A stretch of DNA of 64,000 bases from Caulobacteraceae bacterium (GCA_027489335.1 JAIXZX010000010.1:186001-250000); one strand, 5' to 3'; numbered from the stretch's first letter, positions 1 through 9,267 are shown. Made by a program: numbers and translations. Notes: a model not told the origin generated them from the letters alone.

Positions 1-936
1 GCCAAGGCGACGCGCCGGCCGGGCGCCGAGGCGTCTCTGGGCGGCTTCGGGGCGCTGTTTGACCTGAAGGCGGCGGGTTACGACGATCCCCTGCTGGTCA
101 CCACCACCGACGGCGTCGGCACCAAGCTGAAGATCGCCATCGAAACCGGCCTGCACGACACCGTCGGGATCGACCTGGTCGCCATGTGCGTCAACGATCT
201 GCTGGCGCAGGGCGCCGAGCCGCTGATGTTCCTGGATTATCTGGCCACCAGCAAGCTGGACGTGGCCGTCGCCACCCGGGTGATCGCCGGGATCGCCGAG
301 GGCTGCAAGCTGGCTGGCGCAGCCCTGGTGGGCGGCGAGACGGCCGAGATGCCTGGCATGTACGCCGGCGCCGACTATGATCTCGCCGGCTTCTCGGTGG
401 GCGCCGTGGATCGCAACCGGGTTCTGCCGCGGATGGATGACCAGGGCGCCGGCGATCTGCTGATCGGTCTGGCCTCATCGGGTCCGCACTCCAACGGCTA
501 TTCGCTGATCCGCAAGATCGTCGAGCGCTCGGGTCTGGCCTGGGACGCAGCCGCCCCCTTCGCCGAGGGCCTGACCCTGGCGGAGGCCCTGATGGTCCCG
601 ACCCGCATCTATGCCCGCAGCCTGACCCCGCTGATCAAGGCTGGCCACATCAAGGGCCTGGCCCATATCACCGGCGGCGGCCTGACCGAGAACCCGCCGC
701 GAGCGATCGCCGAGGGGCTGACGGCCCGTTTCGACTGGGACGCATGGCCCCTTCCGCCGGTGTTCGCCTGGCTGGCGGAGGTCGGTGGGGTCGCGCAGGA
801 GGAGATGCGCCGGACCTTCAATTGCGGTCTCGGCATGGTGCTGATCGTCGGCGCCGAGCAGGCGCCCAGCGTGCTCGACGCCCTGCTGGCCGCCGGCGAG
901 GACGCCTTCATCTGCGGCGAGCTGGCTGCCGCCTGA
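1..936 (+). CDS. purM: Phosphoribosylformylglycinamidine cyclo-ligase (PurM), 5' truncated by window edge
   Basis: PurM is the AIR synthetase of purine biosynthesis: it closes FGAM to 5-aminoimidazole ribonucleotide using ATP in the cytoplasm. The frame is open from the first base. The visible 311 residues contain the family motifs DGVGTKLK (near residue 38), the [12 protein letters not shown] helix and [11 protein letters not shown], followed by a complete C-terminal AIRS domain with THGGGL-like HITGGGL and FNCGLGM. Only about 35 to 40 N-terminal residues should be missing, so the start lies left of the window. It ends 81 bases before the convergent ndk gene. No purN is visible downstream. 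Identification is firm; the only limitation is the missing 5' end. Confidence 0.95.
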   Translation, partial: AKATRRPGAEASLGGFGALFDLKAAGYDDPLLVTTTDGVGTKLKIAIETGLHDTVGIDLVAMCVNDLLAQGAEPLMFLDYLATSKLDVAVATRVIAGIAEGCKLAGAALVGGETAEMPGMYAGADYDLAGFSVGAVDRNRVLPRMDDQGAGDLLIGLASSGPHSNGYSLIRKIVERSGLAWDAAAPFAEGLTLAEALMVPTRIYARSLTPLIKAGHIKGLAHITGGGLTENPPRAIAEGLTARFDWDAWPLPPVFAWLAEVGGVAQEEMRRTFNCGLGMVLIVGAEQAPSVLDALLAAGEDAFICGELAAA

Positions 937-960
937 CCCGCCCCTGACCCATCCGCCTAC

Positions 961-994
961 GAAAAAGGGCCGCAGCGGCGACGCTGCGGCCCTT
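961..994 (-). terminator. Intrinsic terminator of ndk
   Basis: A perfect 12-bp stem (965-976 pairing with 983-994) with a 6-nt loop GGCGAC lies between the convergent purM and ndk genes. Read on the minus strand the stem is followed by a T run (complement of the A run at 962-966), so it is a classical Rho-independent terminator for ndk. On the plus strand it has no T tract, but the stem could still protect the purM mRNA 3' end. Confidence 0.85.
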
Positions 995-1017
995 GCTCAT
1001 TCCGGTGGTGAAGCCGA

Positions 1018-1437
1018 TCAGCCGACGATCTGGTCTTCGGTGAAGAACTGGGCGATCTCGAGCTTGGCGTTGTCCTGGCTGTCGGAGCCGTGGACGGAGT
1101 TTTCGCCGACATTCTTGGCGAACAGCTTGCGGATCGTGCCTTCGGCGGCCTGTTCCGGGTTGGTCGCGCCCATGATCTCACGATACTTGGCGACAGCGTT
1201 TTCGCCTTCCAGGACCTGCACGACCACCGGGGCCGAGGTCATCTGGCCGACCAGTTCACCGTAGAACGGGCGCTCCTTGTGGACCTCGTAGAAGGTCTTG
1301 GCCTGGGCTTCGGTCATGCGGATGCGGCGCTGGGCGACGATGCGCAGGCCCGCGTCTTCGATCACCGCATTGATCTTGCCGGTCAGGTTCCGCTCGGTCG
1401 CGTCCGGCTTGATGATCGAGAAGGTGCGTTCGGTCAT
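1018..1437 (-). CDS. ndk: Nucleoside diphosphate kinase
   Basis: Ndk transfers the gamma-phosphate of ATP to NDPs through a phosphohistidine and balances NTP and dNTP pools. The 139-residue product has the usual family length. It starts [13 protein letters not shown], carries [22 protein letters not shown] and the active-site motif NxxHGSDS (here NSVHGSDS, with the catalytic His near residue 117). A longer reading frame exists upstream to 1578, but residues before MTERT match no Ndk and a good promoter sits inside that extension, so the ATG at 1437 was chosen. It is monocistronic: convergent with purM and divergent from the ABC-F gene. Confidence 0.96.
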   Translation of the reverse strand: MTERTFSIIKPDATERNLTGKINAVIEDAGLRIVAQRRIRMTEAQAKTFYEVHKERPFYGELVGQMTSAPVVVQVLEGENAVAKYREIMGATNPEQAAEGTIRKLFAKNVGENSVHGSDSQDNAKLEIAQFFTEDQIVG

Positions 1438-1491
1438 GGGATTTTTCTTCAGAATTGGGTCTTGAGGCGGGGTTTCGCCCAGAGGCGCGCG

Positions 1492-1520
1492 TGTATAGCC
1501 CTGAGACCCGCCCGCGCCAA
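1492..1520 (-). promoter_or_regulatory. Candidate promoter of ndk
   Basis: On the minus strand TTGGCG (1520-1515) and TATACA (1497-1492) are separated by exactly 17 nt, a good housekeeping-sigma promoter for this GC content. It would give a leader of about 45 to 50 nt before the ndk ATG. This is pattern evidence only. Confidence 0.5.
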
Positions 1521-1702
1521 GCCGCAGCGGCCGATACCTCCTGACGGGCGAGGCCAGGTCTGCTATGAGCGCCGCCACGGTCGGGACGGCGGCGGCGCAG
1601 ATCTCGAACTCTCGGCCCCTCCCCCCTGTGACGGCAAGCCCGCCCTCGTGCGTGTGGCCGCGCGCAATCTCGCCTGCCTCTTACTGTTGTGCCCTGACGC
1701 CC

Positions 1703-3580
1703 ATGCTGCAAATTCACGAACTGGTCTTCGACGCCTGGGGCCGCCGCTTCTTTGACGGCGCCACGGTCACCCTGCCCCGCAACGCCAAGGTCGCCCTGGT
1801 GGGGCGCAATGGCGTCGGCAAGTCGACCCTCTTCAAGCTGATCAAGGGCGAACTGGTCCTGGGCTCGGGGGAAATCAGCCTGCCCAAGGGCGCCCGTTTG
1901 GGCTCGGTCGACCAGGAGCATCCGGCCACGCCGGTCTCGCTGATCGACACCGTCCTGGCCGCCGATGAGATCCGCCATGGCCTGCTGGCCGACCTGGAGA
2001 CCGCCGAGCCGGAGCAGATGGGCGAAATCTACGCCCGTCTCATCGAGATCGACGCCGACCGCGCGCCCTCCCGCGCCGCCGAGATTCTCTCGGGCCTCGG
2101 CTTCTCGACCGAGGATCTTGAGCGGCCGATGTCGGAATTCTCCGGCGGGTGGCGGATGCGGGTGGCTCTGGCCGCAGCCCTGTTTTCCGAACCCGACATG
2201 CTGCTGCTGGACGAACCGACCAACTATCTCGACCTGGAAGGGGCGCTCTGGCTGGAGGCGCGCCTGCAGACCTATCCGTATAACGCCCTGATCATCAGCC
2301 ACGACCGTGATCTGTTGAACAATTCCGTTGATCACACCCTGCATCTCGCCGACGGCAAGCTGACCCTCTATGCGGGCGGCTACGACGCCTTCGAGACCCA
2401 GCGGGCCGAAAAGGCGCGGCTGCAGGAGGCCATGCGCTCGAAGATCGAGGCCAAGCGGGCGCACATGCAGTCCTTCGTCGACCGCTTCCGGGCCAAGGCC
2501 AGCAAGGCGACGCAGGCCCAGTCGCGCCTTAAGGCGCTGGCCAAGCTGCCAGTGATCGACTCCGTAGACAGCGAGAGCGTGGCGCCCTTCACCCTGCCCT
2601 CGCCCGAACGCCCCCTGGCCCCGCCCCTGGTGCGGATGGAGGGCGTCAGCGTCGGCTATGGCGGGCCGCCCATTCTACGGGACCTGAATCTGCGCCTGGA
2701 CGTGGACGACCGCATCGGCCTGCTGGGCGTCAATGGCGCGGGCAAGTCCACCTTCGCCAAGATGGTCGCTGAGGCCCTGGCGATCGAACATGGCCACATG
2801 CACCGGGATCGCCGCATGCGCGTGGGCTGGTTTCACCAGCACCAGATCGAGGCGATGGACCCCACGGAAACGCCGCTGGACATCATTCGGCGCGCCATGC
2901 CGGAAGCCTCTGAGGCGTCACGGCGCTCGCGTCTGGCTCAATACGGCTTCAATCGCGACAAGGTGGAGACCACGGTCGCCGATCTTTCGGGCGGCGAGCG
3001 CGCCCGCCTGCTGCTCAATATGGTGGCCGCCGAGGCGCCTCACCTGCTGATCCTCGATGAGCCCACCAACCACCTGGACATCGACTCCCGCCGCGCCCTG
3101 CTTGAGGCCCTGAACGAGTTCGCTGGCGCCGTGATCCTGATCACCCACGACCGGTCGCTCATGGAGATGGTCGCTGACCGGTTGTGGCTGGCCGCAGACG
3201 GGACTATTGCGCCGTTCGAAGGGGACCTTGAGGACTATTCCCGCTACGTCATCGAGCGCGCCAAGGCCCGCGTCCGCGCCCCCACCCAGGTGCGGGAGAC
3301 GGCCCCGCCGCCGCCGCCACCGCCGGCGGCGCGTAAGGCGCCCACGGGCAATGCGCGTCGCCGGGCCGAAGCGGCCGAGGCGGCCCTGGCCCGGGCCACT
3401 GAGGCCGTGGCGAAGATCGATGCTCAACTGAGCGATCCGAAGGTCTTCGCCGATGGCCCCGAAAAGGCCGCGGCGCTCGGTCGGCAACGGACCAAGGCGC
3501 AGGCCACGCTGGATCTGGCCGAAGCTGAGTGGCTGACCGCCGTGGAGGCCTATGAGGCTTTGAAATCACCGACCTTGTGA
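1703..3580 (+). CDS. ABC-F family ATPase (YheS-like)
   Basis: Soluble twin-ABC protein without membrane segments, of the ABC-F class that acts on ribosomes rather than as a transporter. 625 residues from ATG 1703 (MLQIHELVF). Domain 1 has Walker A GRNGVGKS (34-41), signature SGGWR (147-151) and Walker B LLLDEPTNYLD (about 167-177). Domain 2 has GVNGAGKST, LSGGERAR and LLILDEPTNHLD. The P-site tRNA interaction motif region between the domains is rich in K/R/A. The C-terminal 85 residues are charged and helical (a likely coiled coil), as in E. coli YheS. An in-frame extension up to 1565 is proline-rich, unlike ABC-F N termini, and was not used. Probably a housekeeping translation factor; nothing points to antibiotic resistance. 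Confidence 0.9.
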   Translation: MLQIHELVFDAWGRRFFDGATVTLPRNAKVALVGRNGVGKSTLFKLIKGELVLGSGEISLPKGARLGSVDQEHPATPVSLIDTVLAADEIRHGLLADLETAEPEQMGEIYARLIEIDADRAPSRAAEILSGLGFSTEDLERPMSEFSGGWRMRVALAAALFSEPDMLLLDEPTNYLDLEGALWLEARLQTYPYNALIISHDRDLLNNSVDHTLHLADGKLTLYAGGYDAFETQRAEKARLQEAMRSKIEAKRAHMQSFVDRFRAKASKATQAQSRLKALAKLPVIDSVDSESVAPFTLPSPERPLAPPLVRMEGVSVGYGGPPILRDLNLRLDVDDRIGLLGVNGAGKSTFAKMVAEALAIEHGHMHRDRRMRVGWFHQHQIEAMDPTETPLDIIRRAMPEASEASRRSRLAQYGFNRDKVETTVADLSGGERARLLLNMVAAEAPHLLILDEPTNHLDIDSRRALLEALNEFAGAVILITHDRSLMEMVADRLWLAADGTIAPFEGDLEDYSRYVIERAKARVRAPTQVRETAPPPPPPPAARKAPTGNARRRAEAAEAALARATEAVAKIDAQLSDPKVFADGPEKAAALGRQRTKAQATLDLAEAEWLTAVEAYEALKSPTL

Positions 3581-3663
3581 GGGCGTGCGGCCCCATACCG
3601 GGTAGCGGAATCAGGTAACCATTTCGCGTTTGTTCACACCCCGGCCCTAAGCTCGGCCACAAG

Positions 3664-6033
3664 ATGCGCATGGATTCCCGGATCGCTCCCGATTCTCCAG
3701 CCGGCGAGACCGCGCTTGACGGACGGCTTGCCCGCGTTCTCGCCGCCGTGTCACACGGCATGGCGCTGATTGATCTTCAGGGGACGATCACCTGGATAAA
3801 TGACGGCTTCAGCAGCATCACCGGCTACGGGATCGAGGACGCCGTCGGTCGAAGCGCCGGCGACATTCTGCTGGGTGAACGGGACAGGAGCGAGGAAGCC
3901 CTCACGGAGCGTCGCCTGCTCGCGCAGGCCGGGCATCGCACAGAGATGTCGGCTCGTCGCAAGACGGGGGAGACCTACTGGGTCGACGCTGACATTCGAC
4001 CGGTCCTCGACCCCGATAGGGCTCTGGAGGGCTATGTCCTCACGCTGACGGATATCACCACCATCCGAGACGCCCAGCGACGGTCAGAGGCCGCCTCTGC
4101 CGCGCTGCGGGACGCCGCTCGCATGGCAGGGCTGGGGGGATGGGAAATCGATTTCCGCGCCGCCGAGGTTCGTTACAGCGCCGAGCTCCGCGAAATGATG
4201 GGCCGCACCGAGACCGCTGAGAGCCTCCAGACGGCGTTGGATGTCTACCTTCCGGAGCACCGGGAAGCCGCCATCGCCGCAATCGTCGCCACCGCACAAA
4301 CCGGCCAGCGCATGGATTTTGAAGCCGAGGCCCTCACCGGTGACGGGCGCAGGGTCTGGCTGCGGGTCATGGGGGCCGCCGAACTGGTGGACGGTGTGTG
4401 CGTGGCGGTCCGGGGCGCGAGCCAGGACATCACCACCATGCGTCGGGCGCTGGGTGAACTGCAGGAATCGGAGGGTTTCGCCCGGGGTGTCATCGACGGC
4501 ATCGCCGCCATGGTCGCCGTGATCGACGCTCAGGGGCAGTTGATGGAGGCCAATCGGAGCTTCCGCGATGCTGGCGGCGCGCGATCGACTCCTGAGCAAA
4601 CCCCGCGCCTCAACATGTTCGAGATCTTTCGCCGGCTGCCCGGGGGGCACGGCCGCGCCCTGGAGCGCGGGATCCGCGCGGTGATCGACGGGCAGAAGGC
4701 GACCTTCACCCGCGCCTACGAGTCCCTCAGCGGCGAATGGTATCGCCTGAGCGCCTCGCGCTTCGAAGGACCAGGGCCAGTCCGGGTGGTGATCTTCACC
4801 CAGTCCATCGCCGACCTGAAGCGCTCGGAACGCCGGCTTCGAAACCTCAACACCAATCTCAAGCGGGCCCGGGATCAGGCCGACGCCGCCAACACCGCCA
4901 AAAGCGCCTTCCTGGCCACCATGAGCCACGAAATCCGCACCCCCCTGAACGGCGTGTTGGGCATGGCTCAGGCCATGGCGCGCGAGGAACTGCCACAGAC
5001 CCAGAAGGAACGTCTCGCCGTCATTCGCCAGGCCGGGGAAACCCTGCTGGTGCTGCTAAATGACCTGCTTGATCTCTCGCGGATCGAGGCCGGTCGCCTG
5101 GAGCTCGAAGATGGTGTTGTGGACATCGCCCAGATCGCGCAGGGCGCACAGGGCGCGTTCACAACGCTGGCCGCTGAGAAGGACCTCTCCTTTGGTCTGT
5201 TGATAGACGCCGAGGCGCCGCCCTATTGGCGCGGGGACCCCACGCGGGTCCGGCAGATCCTGTACAATCTGGTTTCCAACGCCGTGAAGTTCACCGCGCG
5301 CGGCTCGGTCGAGGTCAAGGTCGGCGCCCGGGAGGGCGCCCTGATCATGACCGTGACCGATACGGGGCCGGGGATCGCGCCGGAGCGGATCGGCGCCCTC
5401 TTCGAAAAGTTCGTCCAGGCCGATACGTCCACAACCCGGAAATTCGGGGGATCAGGTCTTGGCTTGGCCATCTGCCGCGAGCTGTGCACCCTCATGGGCG
5501 GCTCCATATCGGTGCAAAGCGTCCTGAATCAGGGTTCGACCTTCACCGTCAGGCTGCCGCTGAGCGTGGCGCCGGCGCCTGTTGTCCACCAAGGCGCACC
5601 GTCGTCGGCGCCGGGATGGCCGCCGCGGACGGGCGCAGCTCTGCGGATCCTCGCCGCAGAGGACAATCCAATGAACCAGCTGGTTCTGAAGACTCTGCTG
5701 GGCCCCCTTGATGTTGATCTTCACCTGGTCGATGACGGCGAGGCCGCGGTCGCCGCCTGGGCTGACGCGACCTGGGACGTAATCCTCATGGACGTCCAGA
5801 TGCCCCGGATGGATGGGCCGACCGCCACTCGGCTGATTCGGGCGCGGGAAGAGGCGGAGGGCCGGCCGCGCACGCCGATCATCGCCCTGACCGCCAACGC
5901 CATGTCGCATCATGAGCGAGAGTATCTGAGCGCAGGCATGGACACGCTGACGCCGAAGCCCATCGAGCTCGAGCGTCTGCTGGGCGCCCTGGACATGGTG
6001 CTGGCCGGCGCGGCATCCTCCCCACAGGGGTGA
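3664..6033 (+). CDS. Soluble PAS-PAS-PAS hybrid histidine kinase with C-terminal receiver
   Basis: 789-residue sensor kinase. It has three PAS-like regions (roughly 20-135, 150-260 and 275-385; the first two are clearer), a short coiled linker, HisKA with the H-box SHEIRTPLNG and phospho-acceptor His422, HATPase_c with N box NLVSNAVKF (about 535-543), G1 DTGPGI and G2 GGSGLGL, then a receiver domain whose phospho-acceptor is Asp710 in LMDVQMPRMDG, with Thr/Lys partners LTAN and KPIE. No transmembrane segment or signal peptide is seen, so it should sense a cytoplasmic signal (redox, light, small ligand). There is no dedicated response regulator or HPt protein next to it, so phosphorelay to a distant partner is inferred. 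The start has two ATGs (3664 and 3670) and no strong SD. Confidence 0.92.
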   Translation: MRMDSRIAPDSPAGETALDGRLARVLAAVSHGMALIDLQGTITWINDGFSSITGYGIEDAVGRSAGDILLGERDRSEEALTERRLLAQAGHRTEMSARRKTGETYWVDADIRPVLDPDRALEGYVLTLTDITTIRDAQRRSEAASAALRDAARMAGLGGWEIDFRAAEVRYSAELREMMGRTETAESLQTALDVYLPEHREAAIAAIVATAQTGQRMDFEAEALTGDGRRVWLRVMGAAELVDGVCVAVRGASQDITTMRRALGELQESEGFARGVIDGIAAMVAVIDAQGQLMEANRSFRDAGGARSTPEQTPRLNMFEIFRRLPGGHGRALERGIRAVIDGQKATFTRAYESLSGEWYRLSASRFEGPGPVRVVIFTQSIADLKRSERRLRNLNTNLKRARDQADAANTAKSAFLATMSHEIRTPLNGVLGMAQAMAREELPQTQKERLAVIRQAGETLLVLLNDLLDLSRIEAGRLELEDGVVDIAQIAQGAQGAFTTLAAEKDLSFGLLIDAEAPPYWRGDPTRVRQILYNLVSNAVKFTARGSVEVKVGAREGALIMTVTDTGPGIAPERIGALFEKFVQADTSTTRKFGGSGLGLAICRELCTLMGGSISVQSVLNQGSTFTVRLPLSVAPAPVVHQGAPSSAPGWPPRTGAALRILAAEDNPMNQLVLKTLLGPLDVDLHLVDDGEAAVAAWADATWDVILMDVQMPRMDGPTATRLIRAREEAEGRPRTPIIALTANAMSHHEREYLSAGMDTLTPKPIELERLLGALDMVLAGAASSPQG

Positions 6034-6046
6034 CGGAGGACCAGCG

Positions 6047-6154
6047 ATGCCGGATTGGGCGCGCCTTATCTATCTGCTGCTCGCCGCCGTGCTGGTCGCG
6101 CCTGCGGCCTTCGCCATTATCGCCCGCTGGATGCGCCGCCCGCCCCGGAAATGA
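6047..6154 (+). CDS. 35-residue single-pass membrane microprotein
   Basis: A short reading frame that begins 13 bases after the hybrid-kinase stop, with an excellent SD GGAGGA (6035-6040) six bases before its ATG. It encodes MPDWAR, then a hydrophobic stretch of about 20 residues (LIYLLLAAVLVAPAAFAIIA), then a positively charged tail RWMRRPPRK, so one membrane helix with an N-out/C-in preference by the positive-inside rule. It is probably cotranscribed with the kinase. I do not recognise a family. Similar tiny proteins are found in alphaproteobacteria, but their function is mostly unknown. The evidence is the RBS, the hydrophobic profile and the position. Confidence 0.55.
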   Translation: MPDWARLIYLLLAAVLVAPAAFAIIARWMRRPPRK

Positions 6155-6178
6155 GCTGACAGCCTGGCCGGCGCCCCG

Positions 6179-6502
6179 TCAGCCGCAGCGAACCTCTTTG
6201 ATAATTCCGGTATCGGCGTCGTAGAAGAAGTTCAGCCGGCGGGGATGGAAGTCCATGGTCACCGGGCAGGTGGTGCAGGCCACTCGCTGAAGCCCCGGAT
6301 TGACTGGCACCGGGATTTCGCTGCGGTTGCGACCCACCAGGCGCTGAGCCTGCGCTGCGCCGCATTGGTCCGCGGCCGGCGCCGGATCCGGACGTGGCGA
6401 GGTCGGTCGTTCAGCCACAGGCGGCGGGCCGGCCGGCTCGCTGGCGCAGGCGCCCAACAGCAGCAGGCTGGCCCCAAGGATAAGTACGAGCTTGCGTGTC
6501 AT
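6179..6502 (-). CDS. I78-like peptidase-inhibitor lipoprotein
   Basis: 107 residues. The N terminus MTRKLVLILGASLLLLGAC is a lipoprotein signal with lipobox LGAC (Cys19), followed by a proline-rich linker and a C-terminal domain with CGAAQAQRLVGRNRSE, VTMDFHPRRLNFFYD and a final VRCG. This pattern (LVG..., R-L-N-...-D, CG end) matches the small I78/elastase-inhibitor-like proteins common in proteobacteria, here with two framing cysteines. It is expected in the periplasm, tethered to a membrane. Its start overlaps the holC stop by 4 nt (ATGA), so it is translated from the holC message. A longer frame reading upstream to 6634 lies inside holC and was not used. Protease-inhibitor function is by family resemblance only. 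Confidence 0.75.
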   Translation of the reverse strand: MTRKLVLILGASLLLLGACASEPAGPPPVAERPTSPRPDPAPAADQCGAAQAQRLVGRNRSEIPVPVNPGLQRVACTTCPVTMDFHPRRLNFFYDADTGIIKEVRCG

Positions 6503-6957
6503 GCCTGTTTCTCCCAACCGCGGGCCATCTGCTTCCAGTAACTCACCGGCAGCCCAGTGGCCTTGATCGCACGCCATTGCGCCCGTGCTGTGGCGAGGGC
6601 GGCCTCGTCTCGACCATCGAACAGGACGATGCATCGGGTAAAGCCGTCAAGGGGCCCTGCTTCGGCGCCATCCAGCAGAAAGACGACATCAGCGCCGTTT
6701 GGATTGTCCATGCCGTGGGTGAGGAGAACAGGCTGATGGGCCGCATGGGGCTCATCCACCAAGCCGTGGGCCAGGAAACTGTCATCCCGGTAGGTCCAGA
6801 GATGGGTGTCCAGATGCTCAAGCCGCTCCGGGAGCCTGGAACGGACCAGGGCCTTCCAGTTGCGGGCCAGGGTGCGCTCAAGCAGGTCGGGCAGCACCTG
6901 ATCGAGACTGGACCGCTCCATGTGATAGAACCACACTTCGCACGGCGCCTCAGCCAC
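6499..6957 (-). CDS. holC: DNA polymerase III chi subunit
   Basis: HolC is the clamp-loader accessory subunit that contacts SSB. The product contains EVWFYHMERSSLDQVLP near the N terminus, then LWTYRDDSFLAHG and GADVVFLLDG, all recognisable chi-family features, and has the usual length of about 150 residues. I chose the GTG at 6957, which overlaps the upstream stop by 8 nt (GTGGCTGA) and puts WFYH near the N terminus as in other HolC proteins. An ATG at 6990 would add 11 residues and a 41-nt overlap. The position behind pepA (with one gene inserted) agrees with the known pepA-holC linkage in proteobacteria. Its 3' end overlaps the I78-like gene by 4 nt. Confidence 0.88.
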   Translation of the reverse strand: MAEAPCEVWFYHMERSSLDQVLPDLLERTLARNWKALVRSRLPERLEHLDTHLWTYRDDSFLAHGLVDEPHAAHQPVLLTHGMDNPNGADVVFLLDGAEAGPLDGFTRCIVLFDGRDEAALATARAQWRAIKATGLPVSYWKQMARGWEKQA

Positions 6958-7651
6958 GGGCTGGCTCCGCAAGATCCTGGCCAAGGGCATAGATCGACGC
7001 AGCCACCTCGCGGGGCGCGGTCAGGGGGGAGAGATGGTTCAATTGCAGCCTGCGCGCCCGCCATCCTCTCGCCCGCGCCGCCTGAGCCTGGTCCTCATAG
7101 GCGCCGCTTAGCTGCAGATAGGCGCCGGCCCTTTGTAGCTCGCCCAGGGGGGCGGTTTCCTCAAAGAAGGCGAGCGGTAAAGGGTCAAGCTCGTCAATCA
7201 GGGCCGCGCGCAGCCTTGGGTCGGGCACGAGCCGCTCCAGCGCACCAGGCGGCCACCAGCCATCCCAAGAGGGCAGCTCGCCGCCCTGCGAAGCGAGCGT
7301 CAACTCCTGCCGCATCGCTGGCGGCGCGGTGTCAAACCAACTCATCCCTGGGTGCGGCAGGATAGCGTCCACCAGGATGGTCGCTGCAACCGGAGACGAA
7401 AGGGCAGCGGCCAGGGCCGGAACCAGCGCGCCGGCGCCGCTGTGGGCCACCAGGGTGACAGGCGTGCTGCCCGCGCCATCGACGCTCTGGGCGAGCGCGG
7501 TGGCCAGGCTGCGGTAAAAGCTCCCCTCAACCTGCGTCAGCGGCCGCCAGGCCGGCGCCTCGGCCTGCGCGCCCCGGGCGCGGAGATCCTCAGCGACGGC
7601 CTGCCAGGTCAGCGGACCGAGCAAGGGACTGTGCAGCAGGACGAACCGCAC
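6950..7651 (-). CDS. Alpha/beta-hydrolase fold protein
   Basis: About 233 residues. It begins RFVLLHSPLLGPLTW, an alpha/beta-hydrolase first strand with an HS-PLLGP oxyanion-loop-like element, and has a nucleophile elbow AHSGAG (Ser near residue 75 from the GTG), a strand VDAILPHPG, and a late His in LNHLSPL that could complete the triad. Start: GTG 7651 has a strong SD (GGAGG with 7-nt spacing) and begins right at the first strand. An ATG at 7681 overlaps the pepA stop as TGATG and adds ten non-conserved residues, so it remains possible. The substrate is unknown. It sits between pepA and holC in one minus-strand transcription unit. Confidence 0.7.
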   Translation of the reverse strand: MRFVLLHSPLLGPLTWQAVAEDLRARGAQAEAPAWRPLTQVEGSFYRSLATALAQSVDGAGSTPVTLVAHSGAGALVPALAAALSSPVAATILVDAILPHPGMSWFDTAPPAMRQELTLASQGGELPSWDGWWPPGALERLVPDPRLRAALIDELDPLPLAFFEETAPLGELQRAGAYLQLSGAYEDQAQAARARGWRARRLQLNHLSPLTAPREVAASIYALGQDLAEPARG

Positions 7652-7680
7652 CGAGCGCCCTCCTTCTCCACCGACGGGCA

Positions 7681-9165
7681 TCAGCCCTCGTACTTGTCAG
7701 CCACCATGCGGTTCAGCAGTCGCACACCGTAACCGGTGGCGCCCTCAGGGATGGTGGGCACGCTGGAGGGCTTCTTCCAGGCGGTGGAGGCGATGTCCAT
7801 ATGAGCCCAGGGCAGCCCATTGACGAAACGCTGGAGGAAGAGGGCCGCGGTGATCGACCCGCCGGGCCGACCGCCGGTGTTCTTCATGTCGGCGATCATG
7901 CTGTCGATCTGCTTGTCGTAGGCGGCCGGCAACGGCATGCGCCACAGGGGCTCGGCCTCCGCCTTGGAGGCGGCCAGCAGATTGTCGGCCAGCTCGTCAT
8001 TATTCGAGAAGACGCCGGCATAGTCGTTGCCGAGGCTGATGATGATCGCACCCGTCAGGGTGGCCAGATCGACCATGAACTTGGGCTTGAAGCGGTCCTG
8101 ACAGTACCAGAGGGCGTCGGCCAGCACGAGGCGGCCTTCGGCGTCGGTGTTGATGATCTCGATAGTCTGGCCCGACATGCTAGTGACCACGTCGCCGGGA
8201 CGCTGGGCGTCGCCGTCTGGCATGTTCTCCACCAGGCCAAGGATACCGACCGCGTTGACCTTGGCCTTACGGCCAGCCAGCACGTGCATGAGGCCGGCCA
8301 CGGCGGCGGCGCCGCCCATGTCCCACTTCATGTCCTCCATGCCGTCGGCGGGCTTGATCGAGATGCCGCCGGTGTCGAAACAGACGCCCTTACCCACAAA
8401 GGCCACCGGCTGGGCGGCCGGGTCCGAGGCGCCATTCCAGCGCATGATGGCCAGCTGGCTATCCTTGGCGCTGCCGCGGCCGACACCGAGCAGCGAGCCC
8501 ATGCCGAGCTTCTCCATCTCGGCTTCGCCCAGGATTTCGACCTCCAGGCCAAGGCTCTCGAGCCCCTTCACACGACGTGCGAACTCCGCCGGATAAAGGA
8601 CGTTCGGCGGCTCCGAGACCAGATCACGGGCGAACGCGATGGCGTCGGCCAGGGCCGCCTGAGCGGCGAACGCGGCCTTGGCGGCCTCCACATCGGCGCA
8701 GACGACCTCAGCCTTCACGATGGAGGGCTTCTTTTCAGCCGGCTCCTTGGTGCGGTAGCGGTCAAACCGGTATGAGGCCAGGCGAACCCCAAGGGCGGCG
8801 CGTTCCGGCTGGGCGGCCCCGTCGTCAGCGAAGGCGATGCGCAGGGTCGTAAGGCCCGACAGCTTGACGGCGCCATAGGCGCTGGCCGCAGCGTGTTCAG
8901 CGCCCACAGCGTCGAAGGCCTCGCGCTTACCGGCGCCGACCAGCAGCAGGCGCGCGGCAGAATGGCCGGCCGGCGCGGCAAGATCGAGGATCTGGCCCTT
9001 GGCTCCGGTGAAACGGCCTTGCGCCAGGGCGCGGCCGACCACACCTGCGGTCTGGCTGTCGGCGTCGGCGGCGGCGCCCGTCAGTATGGCGCCCTCAAAA
9101 ACGATAATGGCCAGGGCCGACTTCTCGGTGATGTCCGTAGCAGCCGAGACGAATTGAATGTCCAT
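7681..9165 (-). CDS. pepA: Leucyl aminopeptidase (M17)
   Basis: Cytosolic hexameric di-metal aminopeptidase that releases N-terminal residues from peptides. 494 residues from ATG 9165 (MDIQFVSA). The catalytic C-terminal domain shows the metal-binding/active-site motifs [25 protein letters not shown] and the family signature [12 protein letters not shown], with later [13 protein letters not shown]. An upstream in-frame extension of seven residues to 9186 lacks homology. It is divergent from lptF across a 153-bp control region, the conserved arrangement in many proteobacteria (PepA can also act as a DNA-binding regulator in E. coli; nothing here tests that). Confidence 0.95.
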   Translation of the reverse strand: MDIQFVSAATDITEKSALAIIVFEGAILTGAAADADSQTAGVVGRALAQGRFTGAKGQILDLAAPAGHSAARLLLVGAGKREAFDAVGAEHAAASAYGAVKLSGLTTLRIAFADDGAAQPERAALGVRLASYRFDRYRTKEPAEKKPSIVKAEVVCADVEAAKAAFAAQAALADAIAFARDLVSEPPNVLYPAEFARRVKGLESLGLEVEILGEAEMEKLGMGSLLGVGRGSAKDSQLAIMRWNGASDPAAQPVAFVGKGVCFDTGGISIKPADGMEDMKWDMGGAAAVAGLMHVLAGRKAKVNAVGILGLVENMPDGDAQRPGDVVTSMSGQTIEIINTDAEGRLVLADALWYCQDRFKPKFMVDLATLTGAIIISLGNDYAGVFSNNDELADNLLAASKAEAEPLWRMPLPAAYDKQIDSMIADMKNTGGRPGGSITAALFLQRFVNGLPWAHMDIASTAWKKPSSVPTIPEGATGYGVRLLNRMVADKYEG

Positions 9166-9238
9166 GCGATATCTCAACCAAAGCAAAGCTGAAGGCGCTC
9201 CACCGACAGGACGCCCAGTCTGGCGTCACCTGCGGCGG

Positions 9239-9267
9239 TTGTGTGGCGCGGCGACGCATGGTTTAGA
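9239..9267 (+). promoter_or_regulatory. Candidate promoter of the lptF operon
   Basis: TTGTGT (9239-9244) and TTTAGA (9262-9267) are separated by 17 nt, about 50 nt before the lptF ATG, in the divergent pepA/lptF gap. The -10 element is only a partial match, so this is a tentative assignment. Confidence 0.35.

Noticed and set aside
1703-3580. Antibiotic-resistance ABC-F (ARE) protein
   Set aside because: The domain spacing and C-terminal coiled tail fit housekeeping YheS-type proteins, and the context is ordinary.
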